Notes: generated from the letters alone by a model not told the origin. Positions 1 to 8,117 are shown, counted from the stretch's first letter. The stretch: DNA of 64,000 nt from Streptomyces antarcticus (GCF_026627255.1 NZ_JAPNLM010000010.1:62001-126000), one strand, 5' to 3'. Numbers and translations: made by a program.

Positions 1-1018
1 ACGGGGCCTTGGCGTGCGCGTGGTCGCGCAGCGACATGATCAGGAGCTTCGGGGACAGCGGCTTGCCGGTGTTCCAGGCGGGGCACTGCGACTGGCAGCG
101 GCCGCACTCGGTGCAGGTGGAGAAGTCGAGGATGCCCTTCCAGGAGAACTGCTCGACCTGGGAGACGCCGAAGACGTCGTCCTCGCCCGGGTCCTCGAAG
201 TCGATCTCCTTGCCGCCGCTCGTCATCGGCTTGAGCTCGCCGAGCGCGACCGCGCCGTCGGCGTTCCGCTTGAACCAGATGTTCGGGAAGCCGAGGAAGC
301 GGTGCCAGGCGACACCCATGTTGGTGTTGAGCGAGACGACGATCATCCAGACCAGCGACGTGCCGATCTTGATCATCGCGGTGAAGTAGATGGCGTTCTG
401 CAGGGTGCCGAGCGAGAGTCCCTCGAAGGCCAGCACCAGCGGGTACGACACGAAGTACGCCGGGTCGTACGAGTCCACGTGGTGGATCGCGCCCTCGAGG
501 CCGCGCAGGGCCAGGATCGCCAGGCCGATCGTCAGGATGATGTACTCGACGAAGTACGCCTGCCAGGCCTTCGAGCCGGTGAAGCGCGACTTGCGGCCGG
601 CCCGCGACGGCAGGTTCAGCAGCCGGATCGCGATCAGGACGACGATGCCCACGACCGTCATCAGGCCGATGAACTCGATGTACATCTCGAACGGCAGGAA
701 GCCGCCGATGACCGGCAGCGTCCAGTCGGCCTGGAAGAGCTGGCCGTACGCCTGGGCCAGCGTCGGCGGCAGCGTCAGGAAGCCGATCGCGACGAACCAG
801 TGCGCGAAGCCGACGATGCCCCAGCGGTTCATCCGGCTGTGGCCGAGGAACTCCCGGGCCAGGGTGAGCGTTCGTGCCTTCGGGTCGTCCGTTCGGCTGC
901 CCGCGGGGACGGGCTGGCCGATCTTCACGAACCGGTAGATCTGCGCCACGGCTCGTGCGAGCAGCGCGACGCCGACCACGGTCAGGACCAGCGACACGAT
1001 GATCGCGGCGAGTTGCAT
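1..1018 (-). CDS. (Fe-S)-binding membrane oxidoreductase, partial (C-terminus off the window)
   Basis: About 339 N-terminal residues are visible; the gene runs off the left edge. The start is the ATG at 1018-1016, preceded by a GAGGAG-type ribosome site. Roughly five hydrophobic segments fill the first 230 residues. At about residues 300-311 comes a [4Fe-4S] ferredoxin motif, CTECGRCQSQCP (CxxCxxCxxxCP). This layout matches the heterodisulfide-reductase-related iron-sulfur oxidoreductases of actinomycetes, with a NarI-like membrane part followed by ferredoxin and cysteine-rich CCG domains. The CCG domains would lie outside the window. A role in membrane electron transfer is inferred from the family; the electron donor and acceptor cannot be read from the sequence. 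Confidence 0.85.
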   Translation of the reverse strand, partial: MQLAAIIVSLVLTVVGVALLARAVAQIYRFVKIGQPVPAGSRTDDPKARTLTLAREFLGHSRMNRWGIVGFAHWFVAIGFLTLPPTLAQAYGQLFQADWTLPVIGGFLPFEMYIEFIGLMTVVGIVVLIAIRLLNLPSRAGRKSRFTGSKAWQAYFVEYIILTIGLAILALRGLEGAIHHVDSYDPAYFVSYPLVLAFEGLSLGTLQNAIYFTAMIKIGTSLVWMIVVSLNTNMGVAWHRFLGFPNIWFKRNADGAVALGELKPMTSGGKEIDFEDPGEDDVFGVSQVEQFSWKGILDFSTCTECGRCQSQCPAWNTGKPLSPKLLIMSLRDHAHAKAP

Positions 1019-1129
1019 GGAAGGGCTCCTCGGGCGGGGACTTACTAAGCGGTAACTTATTGAGTCAAGGCTTGAGGTTACCCATTCTCCGCGCCGCAAT
1101 GTAGGCGAGCGTGCGGTGATCTGTGTCGC

Positions 1130-1660
1130 TCAGGCATACCTGTGTCGGTAGGCCGCGCGAGGGGTCTGAGCGAGGATCGCGAGATCCATCCCCAGCCAAT
1201 GGCTCTCCACATAGTGCCGGTCGAGCAGGGCCATCTCCTCCCAGGGCAGGTCAGAGCGTGCGCTCACCTGCCACAATCCGGTCATTCCGGGGCGAACGAG
1301 CAGTCGGTCGGGCCGGTCCGTACGCGGCTCGGGGCGCGGGCCGACCAGAGACATCTCACCGCGGAACACGTTGAGCAGCTGCGGGAGCCCGTCGAGGGCG
1401 CACCGCTCGACCGCCGCCCCGGCCCGGCCCGCGCCGTCCGTGCGCAGCCGGTACGTCAGGAACGGGCGCCCGGCGAGCCCCGCGGCGGGCTCCCGTACGA
1501 GGACCCGCCGGCCGTGCGCGGTCGCGAGCACGGCGGCGGCCAGCGCGACCGGCACCGCGCACAGGGCCAGCAGGATCGCGGCCCCGATGAGGTCGAGCAC
1601 CCGTTTCGCCGGCGGCCGGACCGGCCGCGGGAGGGGGAGGGCAGCGAGCGTCAGAGGCAT
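1130..1660 (-). CDS. Bacterial sugar transferase (undecaprenyl-phosphate sugar phosphotransferase type), short
   Basis: A 176-residue protein with one N-terminal membrane segment (about residues 12-35), then the family signature LDGLPQLLNVFRGEMSLVGPRPE and the later PGMTGLWQVSAR block. Family members move a sugar 1-phosphate from a nucleotide sugar onto a polyprenyl phosphate to start exopolysaccharide or glycan synthesis at the membrane. It is only the catalytic domain, and the stretch between the FLTYRLRT motif and DGLPQL is shorter than usual. I chose the ATG at 1660. A start at 1771 is possible, but longer extensions run into the dnaK regulatory region. It is divergent from dnaK and no other polysaccharide genes are nearby. 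Confidence 0.75.
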   Translation of the reverse strand: MPLTLAALPLPRPVRPPAKRVLDLIGAAILLALCAVPVALAAAVLATAHGRRVLVREPAAGLAGRPFLTYRLRTDGAGRAGAAVERCALDGLPQLLNVFRGEMSLVGPRPEPRTDRPDRLLVRPGMTGLWQVSARSDLPWEEMALLDRHYVESHWLGMDLAILAQTPRAAYRHRYA

Positions 1661-1829
1661 GCCGAAACGGTCCCGCACGGCGGTGGCGCGCCCGGCGCGC
1701 CGCGCGGCGGAAGAGGGCCGGACGGGTGCCCGCGCTGGGCCGTTCGGGTGGAACCGCGTCTCCGGCGGCATCCCGCGAGTGCCCCCGGGGCGTCTGCGGG
1801 GTGTGCCCGGGGGCCTGCCCAGTGCCCCC

Positions 1830-1865
1830 GGAAGCCCGCCAGGAAGCCCGCCCGGAAGCCCGCTC
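1830..1865. repeat. Three tandem copies of a 12-bp unit in the dnaK upstream region
   Basis: GGAAGCCCGCC(A/C) is repeated three times head to tail, the last copy ending in CTC. It lies between the sugar transferase start and the dnaK operators, in a roughly 300-bp stretch (1661-1960) in which I see no other gene. It may be a simple slippage repeat. Confidence 0.7.
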
Positions 1866-1967
1866 GTTCGCGCCTCCCGAGCCCCGGGAGCCCGCCGCCG
1901 GCCCCGCGCCGCGCGCTTCGGCAGGAGCGGGCCGGGCCGGGTAGTTGCGCGTAAGGAAGGCCTAAAG

Positions 1968-1988
1968 ATTGAGTCGGCTCGACTCAGC
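1968..1988. promoter_or_regulatory. HAIR element 1 (HspR operator) upstream of dnaK
   Basis: An inverted repeat with arms ATTGAGT and ACTCAGC separated by 7 bp. It matches the HAIR consensus CTTGAGT-N7-ACTCAAG with small deviations at the outer bases. HspR, encoded by the last gene of this operon, is the known HAIR-binding repressor in streptomycetes. The site lies just upstream of the predicted -35 box. Confidence 0.85.
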
Positions 1989-1992
1989 TCTG

Positions 1993-2021
1993 TTGACGCA
2001 GGCGCGACGATCGTGCATGGT
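1993..2021 (+). promoter_or_regulatory. Predicted dnaK operon promoter
   Basis: TTGACG at 1993-1998 and CATGGT at 2016-2021 are separated by 17 bp and lie about 40 bp before the dnaK start codon. The box pair is flanked by the two HAIR elements, the second of which touches the -10 box. HspR bound there would block polymerase. The promoter is inferred from sequence only. Confidence 0.65.
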
Positions 2022-2040
2022 TGAGTCTGTTCCACTCAAG
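2020..2040. promoter_or_regulatory. HAIR element 2 (HspR operator) overlapping the dnaK leader
   Basis: Arms GTTGAGT and ACTCAAG with a 7-bp spacer, a near-perfect HAIR. It overlaps the end of the predicted -10 box and ends 18 bp before the dnaK ATG, just ahead of the ribosome site GGAGGA (2047-2052). It is the better of the two HAIR copies at this promoter. Confidence 0.9.
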
Positions 2041-2058
2041 TCAGCTGGAGGAATCGAA

Positions 2059-3906
2059 ATGGCACGTGCGGTCGGCATCGACCTGGGCACCACTAACTCC
2101 GTCGTCAGCGTTCTGGAAGGCGGCGAGCCCACCGTCATCACCAACGCCGAGGGCGCCAGGACCACGCCGTCCGTCGTCGCCTTCGCCAAGAACGGCGAGG
2201 TGCTCGTCGGCGAGGTCGCGAAGCGCCAGGCGGTCACGAACGTGGACCGGACCATCCGCTCCGTCAAGCGCCACATGGGCACTGACTGGAAGATCAACCT
2301 GGATGGCAAGGACTTCAACCCGCAGCAGATGAGCGCCTTCATCCTGCAGAAGCTGAAGCGGGACGCCGAGGCCTACCTGGGTGAGAAGGTCACGGACGCG
2401 GTCATCACCGTCCCGGCCTACTTCAACGACTCCGAGCGTCAGGCGACGAAGGAAGCCGGCGAGATCGCGGGTCTGAACGTCCTGCGCATCGTCAACGAGC
2501 CGACGGCCGCCGCCCTGGCCTACGGTCTCGACAAGGACGACCAGACCATTCTGGTCTTCGACCTCGGTGGCGGCACCTTCGACGTCTCGCTCCTCGAGAT
2601 CGGCGACGGCGTCGTCGAGGTGAAGGCGACCAACGGCGACAACCACCTCGGTGGCGACGACTGGGACCAGCGCGTCGTCGACTACCTCGTGAAGCAGTTC
2701 CAGAACGGCCACGGCGTCGACCTGGGCAAGGACAAGATGGCGCTCCAGCGCCTGCGCGAGGCCGCCGAGAAGGCGAAGATCGAGCTGTCCTCCTCCACGG
2801 AGACCTCGATCAACCTGCCCTACATCACGGCCTCCGCCGAGGGCCCGCTGCACCTGGACGAGAAGCTCACGCGCGCCCAGTTCCAGCAGCTCACCTCGGA
2901 CCTCCTGGACCGCTGCAAGACCCCGTTCCACAACGTCATCAAGGACGCCGGCATCCAGCTGTCCGAGATCGACCACGTGGTCCTGGTCGGCGGCTCCACC
3001 CGCATGCCGGCCGTCGCCGAGCTCGTCAAGGAGCTCACCGGCGGTCAGGACGCCAACAAGGGCGTCAACCCGGACGAGGTCGTCGCCATCGGCGCGACCC
3101 TCCAGGCGGGCGTGCTCAAGGGTGAGGTCAAGGACGTCCTGCTCCTCGACGTAACCCCGCTGTCCCTCGGTATCGAAACCAAGGGCGGCATCATGACCAA
3201 GCTCATCGAGCGCAACACCACGATCCCGACCAAGCGGTCCGAGATCTTCACGACGGCCGAGGACAACCAGCCGTCCGTGCAGATCCAGGTCTACCAGGGC
3301 GAGCGTGAGATCGCGGCGTACAACAAGAAGCTCGGCATGTTCGAGCTGACCGGCCTGCCGCCGGCCCCGCGTGGCGTCCCGCAGATCGAGGTCTCCTTCG
3401 ACATCGACGCGAACGGCATCATGCACGTCACGGCCAAGGACCTCGGCACGGGCAAGGAGCAGAAGATGACCGTCACCGGCGGCTCTTCGCTCGGCAAGGA
3501 CGAGGTCGACCGCATGCGCCAGGAGGCGGAGCAGTACGCGGACGAGGACCTGCGCCGCAAGGAGGCCGCCGAGTCCCGCAACCAGGGCGAGCAGCTCGTC
3601 TACCAGACGGAGAAGTTCGTCAAGGACAACGAGGACAAGGTCCCGGCCGACGTCAGGACCGAGGTCGAGACGGCCGTCTCCGAGCTCAAGGAGACCCTCA
3701 AGGGCGAGGACACCACCGCGATCCGCACCGCGACGGAGAAGCTCGCCGCGGTCAGCCAGAAGCTGGGCCAGGCGATCTACGCCGACGCGCAGGGCGCCCA
3801 GGGTGCGGCCGGAGCCGCCGGTGACGCGGGCCAGGCCAAGGCCGACGACGACGTCGTCGACGCCGAGATCGTCGACGACGAGAAGCCGAAGGGTGGTGCT
3901 GCCTGA
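2059..3906 (+). CDS. dnaK: Chaperone DnaK (Hsp70)
   Basis: A 615-residue Hsp70, the usual length for actinomycetes. It starts MARAVGIDLGTTNSVV with the phosphate-binding loop. The second ATPase signature DLGGGTFDVSLLE is near residue 171, followed by the substrate-binding domain and an acidic tail. It binds and releases unfolded peptides using ATP, working with DnaJ and GrpE encoded directly downstream. The ATG at 2059 follows a strong GGAGGA site; the longer open frame upstream only reads through the operators. Its TGA overlaps the grpE ATG by one base. Two HAIR elements point to HspR repression with feedback by DnaK. Confidence 0.98.
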   Translation: MARAVGIDLGTTNSVVSVLEGGEPTVITNAEGARTTPSVVAFAKNGEVLVGEVAKRQAVTNVDRTIRSVKRHMGTDWKINLDGKDFNPQQMSAFILQKLKRDAEAYLGEKVTDAVITVPAYFNDSERQATKEAGEIAGLNVLRIVNEPTAAALAYGLDKDDQTILVFDLGGGTFDVSLLEIGDGVVEVKATNGDNHLGGDDWDQRVVDYLVKQFQNGHGVDLGKDKMALQRLREAAEKAKIELSSSTETSINLPYITASAEGPLHLDEKLTRAQFQQLTSDLLDRCKTPFHNVIKDAGIQLSEIDHVVLVGGSTRMPAVAELVKELTGGQDANKGVNPDEVVAIGATLQAGVLKGEVKDVLLLDVTPLSLGIETKGGIMTKLIERNTTIPTKRSEIFTTAEDNQPSVQIQVYQGEREIAAYNKKLGMFELTGLPPAPRGVPQIEVSFDIDANGIMHVTAKDLGTGKEQKMTVTGGSSLGKDEVDRMRQEAEQYADEDLRRKEAAESRNQGEQLVYQTEKFVKDNEDKVPADVRTEVETAVSELKETLKGEDTTAIRTATEKLAAVSQKLGQAIYADAQGAQGAAGAAGDAGQAKADDDVVDAEIVDDEKPKGGAA

Positions 3907-4583
3907 TGTCGGAGGAGACCCCGGGATTCGACGAGAAGCCCGAAGTCCCCGCCGACGGCACGCCCGACGAGCCGAAGGCCGCCGACTCCTCCAAGGAGGA
4001 GGCGGCGGCCCCGGCCGGGGACGACGCGCAGGCCGCCGGCCAGGAGACGGCGCTGCTGGCGCAGCTGGACCAGGCCCGTACGGCGCTCTCCGAGCGCACC
4101 GCGGACCTCCAGCGGCTTCAGGCGGAGTACCAGAACTACCGGCGCCGGGTGGACCGGGACCGGATCACCGTCAAGGAGATCGCGGTCGCGTCCCTCCTGA
4201 CCGAACTGCTCCCGACTCTGGACGACGTCGGCCGGGCGCGGGAGCATGGCGAGCTGGTCGGCGGTTTCAAGTCGGTGGCCGAATCGCTCGAGACGGTCGC
4301 CGCCAAGATGGGCCTCCAGCAGTTCGGCAAGGAGGGCGAGCCCTTCGACCCGACGATCCACGAGGCCCTGATGCACTCGTACGCGCCGGACGTCACCGAG
4401 ACGACCTGCGTGGCGGTCCTGCAGCCGGGCTACCGGATCGGCGAGCGTACGATCCGTCCCGCACGGGTCGCGGTGGCCGAGCCCCAGCCGGGCGCGGCCC
4501 CCAAGTCCGCGGGCTCCGACTCCGCCGACGCGGAGGGCGAAGCACCGTCGGACAAGGACGCGGATGCCCCCGACAAGGGCTGA
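3906..4583 (+). CDS. grpE: Nucleotide exchange factor GrpE
   Basis: A 225-residue protein with an acidic, low-complexity N-terminus (about residues 1-45), a long coiled-coil helix (AQLDQARTALSERTADLQRL onward) and the conserved beta domain with the FDPTIHEAL motif. GrpE dimers speed ADP release from DnaK. The start codon shares one base with the dnaK stop (TGATG), so translation is probably coupled. It has an Ala/Pro/Asp-rich C-terminal extension beyond the beta domain, common in streptomycetes. Confidence 0.97.
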   Translation: MSEETPGFDEKPEVPADGTPDEPKAADSSKEEAAAPAGDDAQAAGQETALLAQLDQARTALSERTADLQRLQAEYQNYRRRVDRDRITVKEIAVASLLTELLPTLDDVGRAREHGELVGGFKSVAESLETVAAKMGLQQFGKEGEPFDPTIHEALMHSYAPDVTETTCVAVLQPGYRIGERTIRPARVAVAEPQPGAAPKSAGSDSADAEGEAPSDKDADAPDKG

Positions 4584-4622
4584 TGCACCACACGTAGAGG
4601 CGCGAGAGGAGGGACACCGGGG

Positions 4623-5828
4623 ATGAACACGAAGGACTTCGTCGAGAAGGACTACTACAAGGTCCTCGGTGTCCCGAAGGACGCCACCGAGGCCGAGATC
4701 AAGAAGGCGTACCGGAAGCTCGCCCGCGAGTTCCACCCGGACGCCAACAAGGGCGACGCCTCGGCCGAGGAGCGCTTCAAGGAGATCTCCGAGGCGAACG
4801 ACATCCTCGGTGACCCGAAGAAGCGCAAGGAGTACGACGAGGCCCGCTCCCTGTTCGGCAACGGCGCCCTCTTCGATCGTGGCGGTCGCCCGGGTCCGGG
4901 CGGGGGCGGCGGCTCGTTCAACTTCGACCTCGGCGACCTCTTCGGCGGGCAGCAGCCGCAGCAGGGCGGCCCGGGCGGCGGCTTCGGCGGCGGTCTGGGC
5001 GACGTCTTCGGCGGCCTGTTCAACCGCGGCGGAGCCGGCGCCGGTACGGGCACCCGTACCCAGCCGCGCCGGGGCCAGGACGTGGAGTCGGAGGTCACCC
5101 TCTCCTTCACGGAGGCGGTGGACGGGGCCACGGTCCCGCTCCGGATGTCCTCGCAGGCGCCCTGCAAGGCCTGTTCGGGCACCGGCGACAAGAACGGCAC
5201 CCCCAGGGTGTGCCCGACCTGCGTCGGCACCGGCCAGGTGTCGCGGGGCAGCGGCGGCGGGTTCTCCCTGACCGACCCCTGCGCGGACTGCAAGGGCCGC
5301 GGCCTGATCGCGGAGCACCCCTGTGACATCTGCAAGGGCAGCGGGCGCGCCCGCAGCTCCCGGACCATGCAGGTGCGGATCCCGGCGGGCGTCTCCGACG
5401 GCCAGCGGATCCGGCTGCGGGGCAAGGGCGCGCCGGGCGAGCGCGGTGGTCCCGGCGGCGACCTCTACGTCGTCGTCCACGTCGACGCGCACCCGGTGTT
5501 CGGCCGCAAGGACGACAATCTGACGGTGACCGTCCCGGTGACCTTCGCCGAGGCGGCCCTGGGCGCCGACATCAAGGTCCCGACCTTGAACGGCCCCTCG
5601 GTGACGCTGAAGCTGCCGCCGGGCACGCCGGGCGGCCGCACCATGCGTGCGCGCGGCAAGGGGGCGGTCCGCAAGGACGGCACCCGCGGCGACCTGCTGG
5701 TGACGGTGGAGGTGGCCGTCCCCGCGGAGCTGTCGGACGAGGCGCGCGAGGCGCTGGAGAAGTACCGCGAGGCGACCGGGTCGGAGGACCCGCGCTCCGC
5801 GCTGTTCGAGTCCGCGAAGGGAGCATGA
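4623..5828 (+). CDS. dnaJ: Chaperone DnaJ (Hsp40)
   Basis: A 401-residue type I DnaJ. The J domain is N-terminal with HPD at residues 38-40. A Gly/Phe-rich linker follows, then four zinc-finger repeats (CKACSGTG, CPTCVGTG, CADCKGRG, CDICKGSG) and the C-terminal substrate-binding domains. It delivers clients to DnaK and stimulates its ATPase. It sits 39 bp after grpE with its own GAGGAGGG-type ribosome site, and one base separates its stop from hspR. N-terminal residues before the J domain (MNTKDFVEKDYY) are typical of the Streptomyces protein from this operon. Confidence 0.97.
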   Translation: MNTKDFVEKDYYKVLGVPKDATEAEIKKAYRKLAREFHPDANKGDASAEERFKEISEANDILGDPKKRKEYDEARSLFGNGALFDRGGRPGPGGGGGSFNFDLGDLFGGQQPQQGGPGGGFGGGLGDVFGGLFNRGGAGAGTGTRTQPRRGQDVESEVTLSFTEAVDGATVPLRMSSQAPCKACSGTGDKNGTPRVCPTCVGTGQVSRGSGGGFSLTDPCADCKGRGLIAEHPCDICKGSGRARSSRTMQVRIPAGVSDGQRIRLRGKGAPGERGGPGGDLYVVVHVDAHPVFGRKDDNLTVTVPVTFAEAALGADIKVPTLNGPSVTLKLPPGTPGGRTMRARGKGAVRKDGTRGDLLVTVEVAVPAELSDEAREALEKYREATGSEDPRSALFESAKGA

Positions 5829-5829
5829 C

Positions 5830-6282
5830 ATGGACGGCCGCCGGAGGAATCCCTATCAACTGACCGACGAGACCCCGGTCTACGTGATCTCGGTGGCCGC
5901 CCAGCTCTCGGGTCTGCATCCGCAGACCCTGCGGCAGTACGACCGGCTCGGCCTGGTCTCCCCGGACCGCACGGCGGGCCGCGGCCGGCGCTATTCGGCC
6001 CGGGACATCGAGCTGCTCCGCACGGTGCAGGCGCTGTCCCAGGACGAGGGCATCAACCTGGCGGGCATCAAGCGGATCATCGAGCTGGAGAACCAGGTCA
6101 CCGCGCTCCAGCAGCGCGTGGCCGAGCTCGCCGCCGCGGTGGACGGCGCGGCCGCCGCGCTGCAGGCCCGTGAGGCCCAGGTGCACGCCTCGTACCGGCG
6201 CGACCTGGTCCCGTACCAGTCCCCGCAGCCGGGCAGCGCCCTGGTGGTCTGGCGCCCGACGCCGAAGCGTCCGCTGGACTGA
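5830..6282 (+). CDS. hspR: Heat-shock repressor HspR (MerR family)
   Basis: A 150-residue MerR-type regulator. The winged-helix DNA-binding part is at residues 15-80 (YVISVAAQLSGLHPQTLRQY, then the second wing RRYSARDIELL), followed by a coiled coil (ENQVTALQQRVAELAAAV). HspR represses the dnaK operon and clpB by binding HAIR repeats, with DnaK acting as its co-repressor in Streptomyces. HAIR copies occur in this window before dnaK (two) and clpB (one). It is the last gene of the operon and is followed by a strong hairpin terminator. Confidence 0.96.
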   Translation: MDGRRRNPYQLTDETPVYVISVAAQLSGLHPQTLRQYDRLGLVSPDRTAGRGRRYSARDIELLRTVQALSQDEGINLAGIKRIIELENQVTALQQRVAELAAAVDGAAAALQAREAQVHASYRRDLVPYQSPQPGSALVVWRPTPKRPLD

Positions 6283-6297
6283 CGCACGCCGTACGTA

Positions 6298-6336
6298 CGA
6301 GGGCCCCGCCCGGGAACGCTCCGGGCGGGGCCCTCG
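6298..6336. terminator. Strong hairpin terminator after hspR
   Basis: A perfect 16-bp GC-rich stem (arms 6298-6313 and 6321-6336) with a 7-base loop begins 15 bp after the hspR stop. There is no T run, which is normal in Streptomyces. It lies between convergent genes and probably works in both directions. Confidence 0.9.
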
Positions 6337-6360
6337 CGTACGCCCGGGGCGGCCGCCCCC

Positions 6361-7359
6361 TTACAGCGGCGGCCGGCCGGCCGGGCCCGAGACGCGGCCG
6401 AGGATGCCCGACTGGGCGATCAGGTAGCCCAGCTGGGCGCGGCTGCCGCTGCCCAGGGCGGTGGCCAGCTTGGCGATGTGCGCGCGGCAGGTGCGGACGT
6501 TCATGCCGAGGCGGCGGGCGATGGCCTCGTCCACGTGTCCCTCGACGAGGAGCTGGGCGATGGAGCGCTGAACGCCGGAGATCCCCGAGGGCGTCGGGTC
6601 GTACGGGATCTGCTCGTTGAGGGGGGTGGCGCGGCGCCACAGCTGTTCGAAGACGCGGACCAGGTAGCGCACGAGCGCCGGGTGGCGCAGTTCCAGGGCG
6701 ATCTGCTGGTCGTCGCTGGCCGGTATGAAAGCGACCGATTCGTCGCAGATGATCAGCCGTTCGACCAGTTCCTCGAGTGTCCGGATCTCGACCTTGCCAC
6801 TGGCCATCCGGTCGACGTAGGCCATGGTGCCCCGGCTGTGCCGGACGGTGTGCTGGTACAGGGTGCGCATGCTCACGCCCCGCCGGATGAGCGGCTGGTC
6901 GCGCTCGATCGCCTGGTTGAGTATGTTCTCAGAACGCCCGCCGCCCGGCTGGATGGTGAGCATCTCCGCCTGGCACTCGGCCGTGGCGACGTTGAGCGCC
7001 GCGTTGATCCTGTTGAATCCCTCCAGCACGGTGATCGCGTGCGTGGGTGCGGGAGTCAGAGCGCTGATGGCCATGAATGGCTCAAACGCTTCGGCGAGCT
7101 CGATGGAGGAGCGCCTGCGGTGCAGGATCTCCCGTTCCAGCGGGTGGAGCCGTTGGGCCAGTGCGACCGACGGTGGAACCGGGCGGAGCCAGTTGTCGTC
7201 ATCCGGATCAGGGTGCAGCAGCGCGAATTCCAGCAGGCAGGGCACCTGATCGACCTCCTCGCGGGCGATTCGGCCGGAGCTGAGGGCACTTGCGTACAGC
7301 TCTGCCCCCAGGTCGCACAGGTCCGTCACCGCATGGGGATGTGTCTGGTTCATGCGCAT
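6361..7359 (-). CDS. LuxR-C-terminal-like transcriptional regulator
   Basis: About 332 residues. The C-terminal 50-60 residues form a LuxR/GerE-like helix-turn-helix (EAIARRLGMNVRTCRAHIAK). The N-terminal 250 residues look like the TrmB/sugar-sensor-like input region seen in many actinomycete LuxR-type proteins, with no receiver domain. I place the start at the ATG at 7359, which has GGGAG about 11 bp upstream; a GTG at 7377 is an alternative. It is divergent from the DSGWG-repeat gene, with about 120 bp between them that hold two small palindromes, so it likely controls that cassette. The ligand is unknown. Confidence 0.8.
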   Translation of the reverse strand: MRMNQTHPHAVTDLCDLGAELYASALSSGRIAREEVDQVPCLLEFALLHPDPDDDNWLRPVPPSVALAQRLHPLEREILHRRRSSIELAEAFEPFMAISALTPAPTHAITVLEGFNRINAALNVATAECQAEMLTIQPGGGRSENILNQAIERDQPLIRRGVSMRTLYQHTVRHSRGTMAYVDRMASGKVEIRTLEELVERLIICDESVAFIPASDDQQIALELRHPALVRYLVRVFEQLWRRATPLNEQIPYDPTPSGISGVQRSIAQLLVEGHVDEAIARRLGMNVRTCRAHIAKLATALGSGSRAQLGYLIAQSGILGRVSGPAGRPPL

Positions 7360-7390
7360 AATCGGCAAATCTCCCACCCCCAGGGTCCTG

Positions 7391-7406
7391 CATGTACAGG
7401 AACATG
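7391..7406. promoter_or_regulatory. Palindrome in the divergent LuxR/DSGWG promoter region
   Basis: CATGT and ACATG arms separated by ACAGGA. A second short palindrome, GCCAC-G-GTGGC, lies at 7414-7424. Both are between the divergent start codons and are candidates for regulator binding. No known consensus is matched. Confidence 0.4.
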
Positions 7407-7479
7407 ATGCATCGCCACGGTGGCAATGGCGTGGCTCGATCAGTCATCGTCTGAGATGCGGGGGAGAGGAATCCATCAA

Positions 7480-7806
7480 GTGAGGACAACGTCGACCATG
7501 TACAAGAAATTGCTTCGCTCGGTGGCTGCCATTGCTCTCTCTACGGCTGCTGCTGTCGGTGGAATCTCGCTCGCGGACAGCGGCTGGGGCAGCGCTCCCG
7601 CCGACAGCGGCTGGGGCGCCGGTGTCACCAGTGATGACAGCGGCTGGGGAACACCCGGCAAGAGCGACAGCGGCTGGGGAAGTGTCCGGGCCGACAGCGG
7701 TTGGGGACCGTCGTCGCCCAAGGACGACAGCGGCTGGGGCAGCGGGCCGGCCGGCGCGCAGTCCGACAGTGGCTGGGGTGTGGGTGGGAAGTCGTCGGAC
7801 GCATGA
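7480..7806 (+). CDS. Exported protein of seven DSGWG repeats
   Basis: A small protein (108 residues from the GTG at 7480; 102 from the ATG at 7498). The GTG has a good GGGGAGAGGA site 9 bp upstream. The N-terminus (YKKLLRSVAAIALSTAAAVGG) looks like a Sec signal peptide. The rest is almost nothing but seven copies of DSGWG, separated by 4-8 residue linkers rich in Ser, Pro, Gly, Ala and Lys. There is no recognisable fold and no cysteine. It overlaps the next gene by 4 bp (ATGA). Possible roles are a repeat-core peptide precursor that is cut or modified, or a cell-surface low-complexity protein. I do not recognise the family. Confidence 0.75.
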   Translation: MRTTSTMYKKLLRSVAAIALSTAAAVGGISLADSGWGSAPADSGWGAGVTSDDSGWGTPGKSDSGWGSVRADSGWGPSSPKDDSGWGSGPAGAQSDSGWGVGGKSSDA

Positions 7807-8117
7807 CCCCCGACGACCGCGGGTTCCGCCGCGAAATGGCCTCTGCCTACCGTTCCGGCTGGCAGTTCATCGACCTTGCCACCGCGATCCCGTACTCCGG
7901 GGACTCGCTGATGGTCACCCTGTTCGGTCAGCCGATCGTCGTCGTGCGCGAGGAGGACGAGGACGTACGTGCCTACCGGTGCCTGCGCCGTCCGAGGGGC
8001 GCACCGCAGCCCGTCCGCTGCGAAGTGCGCTACGGAATGGTCTTCGTCAATCTTGATCAGCGCGATCACCAGCTCTTCGAACCCGACATCACCTCCGCCA
8101 CCCCCCGCAGTGCCTGA
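7803..8117 (+). CDS. Truncated Rieske-fold protein lacking Fe-S ligands
   Basis: A 104-residue protein translationally coupled (ATGA) to the DSGWG-repeat gene. Its order of motifs follows the Rieske domain of ring-hydroxylating oxygenases: a W-x-x-I start, GQPIVVVREEDEDVRAY, an RGA segment, then YGMVFVNLD. The CxH ligand pair is replaced (RRPRGA where CxHRGA is expected), and the segment that would hold the second CxxH pair is missing. It should therefore not bind a [2Fe-2S] cluster. There is no catalytic iron domain. The frame is intact, so this looks like a reused fold, perhaps a binding partner of the repeat protein, rather than decay. The family assignment is my reading of the pattern. 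Confidence 0.65.
   Translation: MTPDDRGFRREMASAYRSGWQFIDLATAIPYSGDSLMVTLFGQPIVVVREEDEDVRAYRCLRRPRGAPQPVRCEVRYGMVFVNLDQRDHQLFEPDITSATPRSA

Noticed and set aside
1019..1129. HAIR element upstream of the iron-sulfur oxidoreductase (TTATTGAGTCAAGGCTTGAGG)
   Set aside because: The TTGAG motifs are in direct and not in HAIR orientation, with the wrong spacing.
2041..3426. Long minus-strand open frame (461 residues) opposite dnaK
   Set aside because: It is the mirror frame of a GC-rich, strongly biased gene; dnaK is unmistakable on the other strand.
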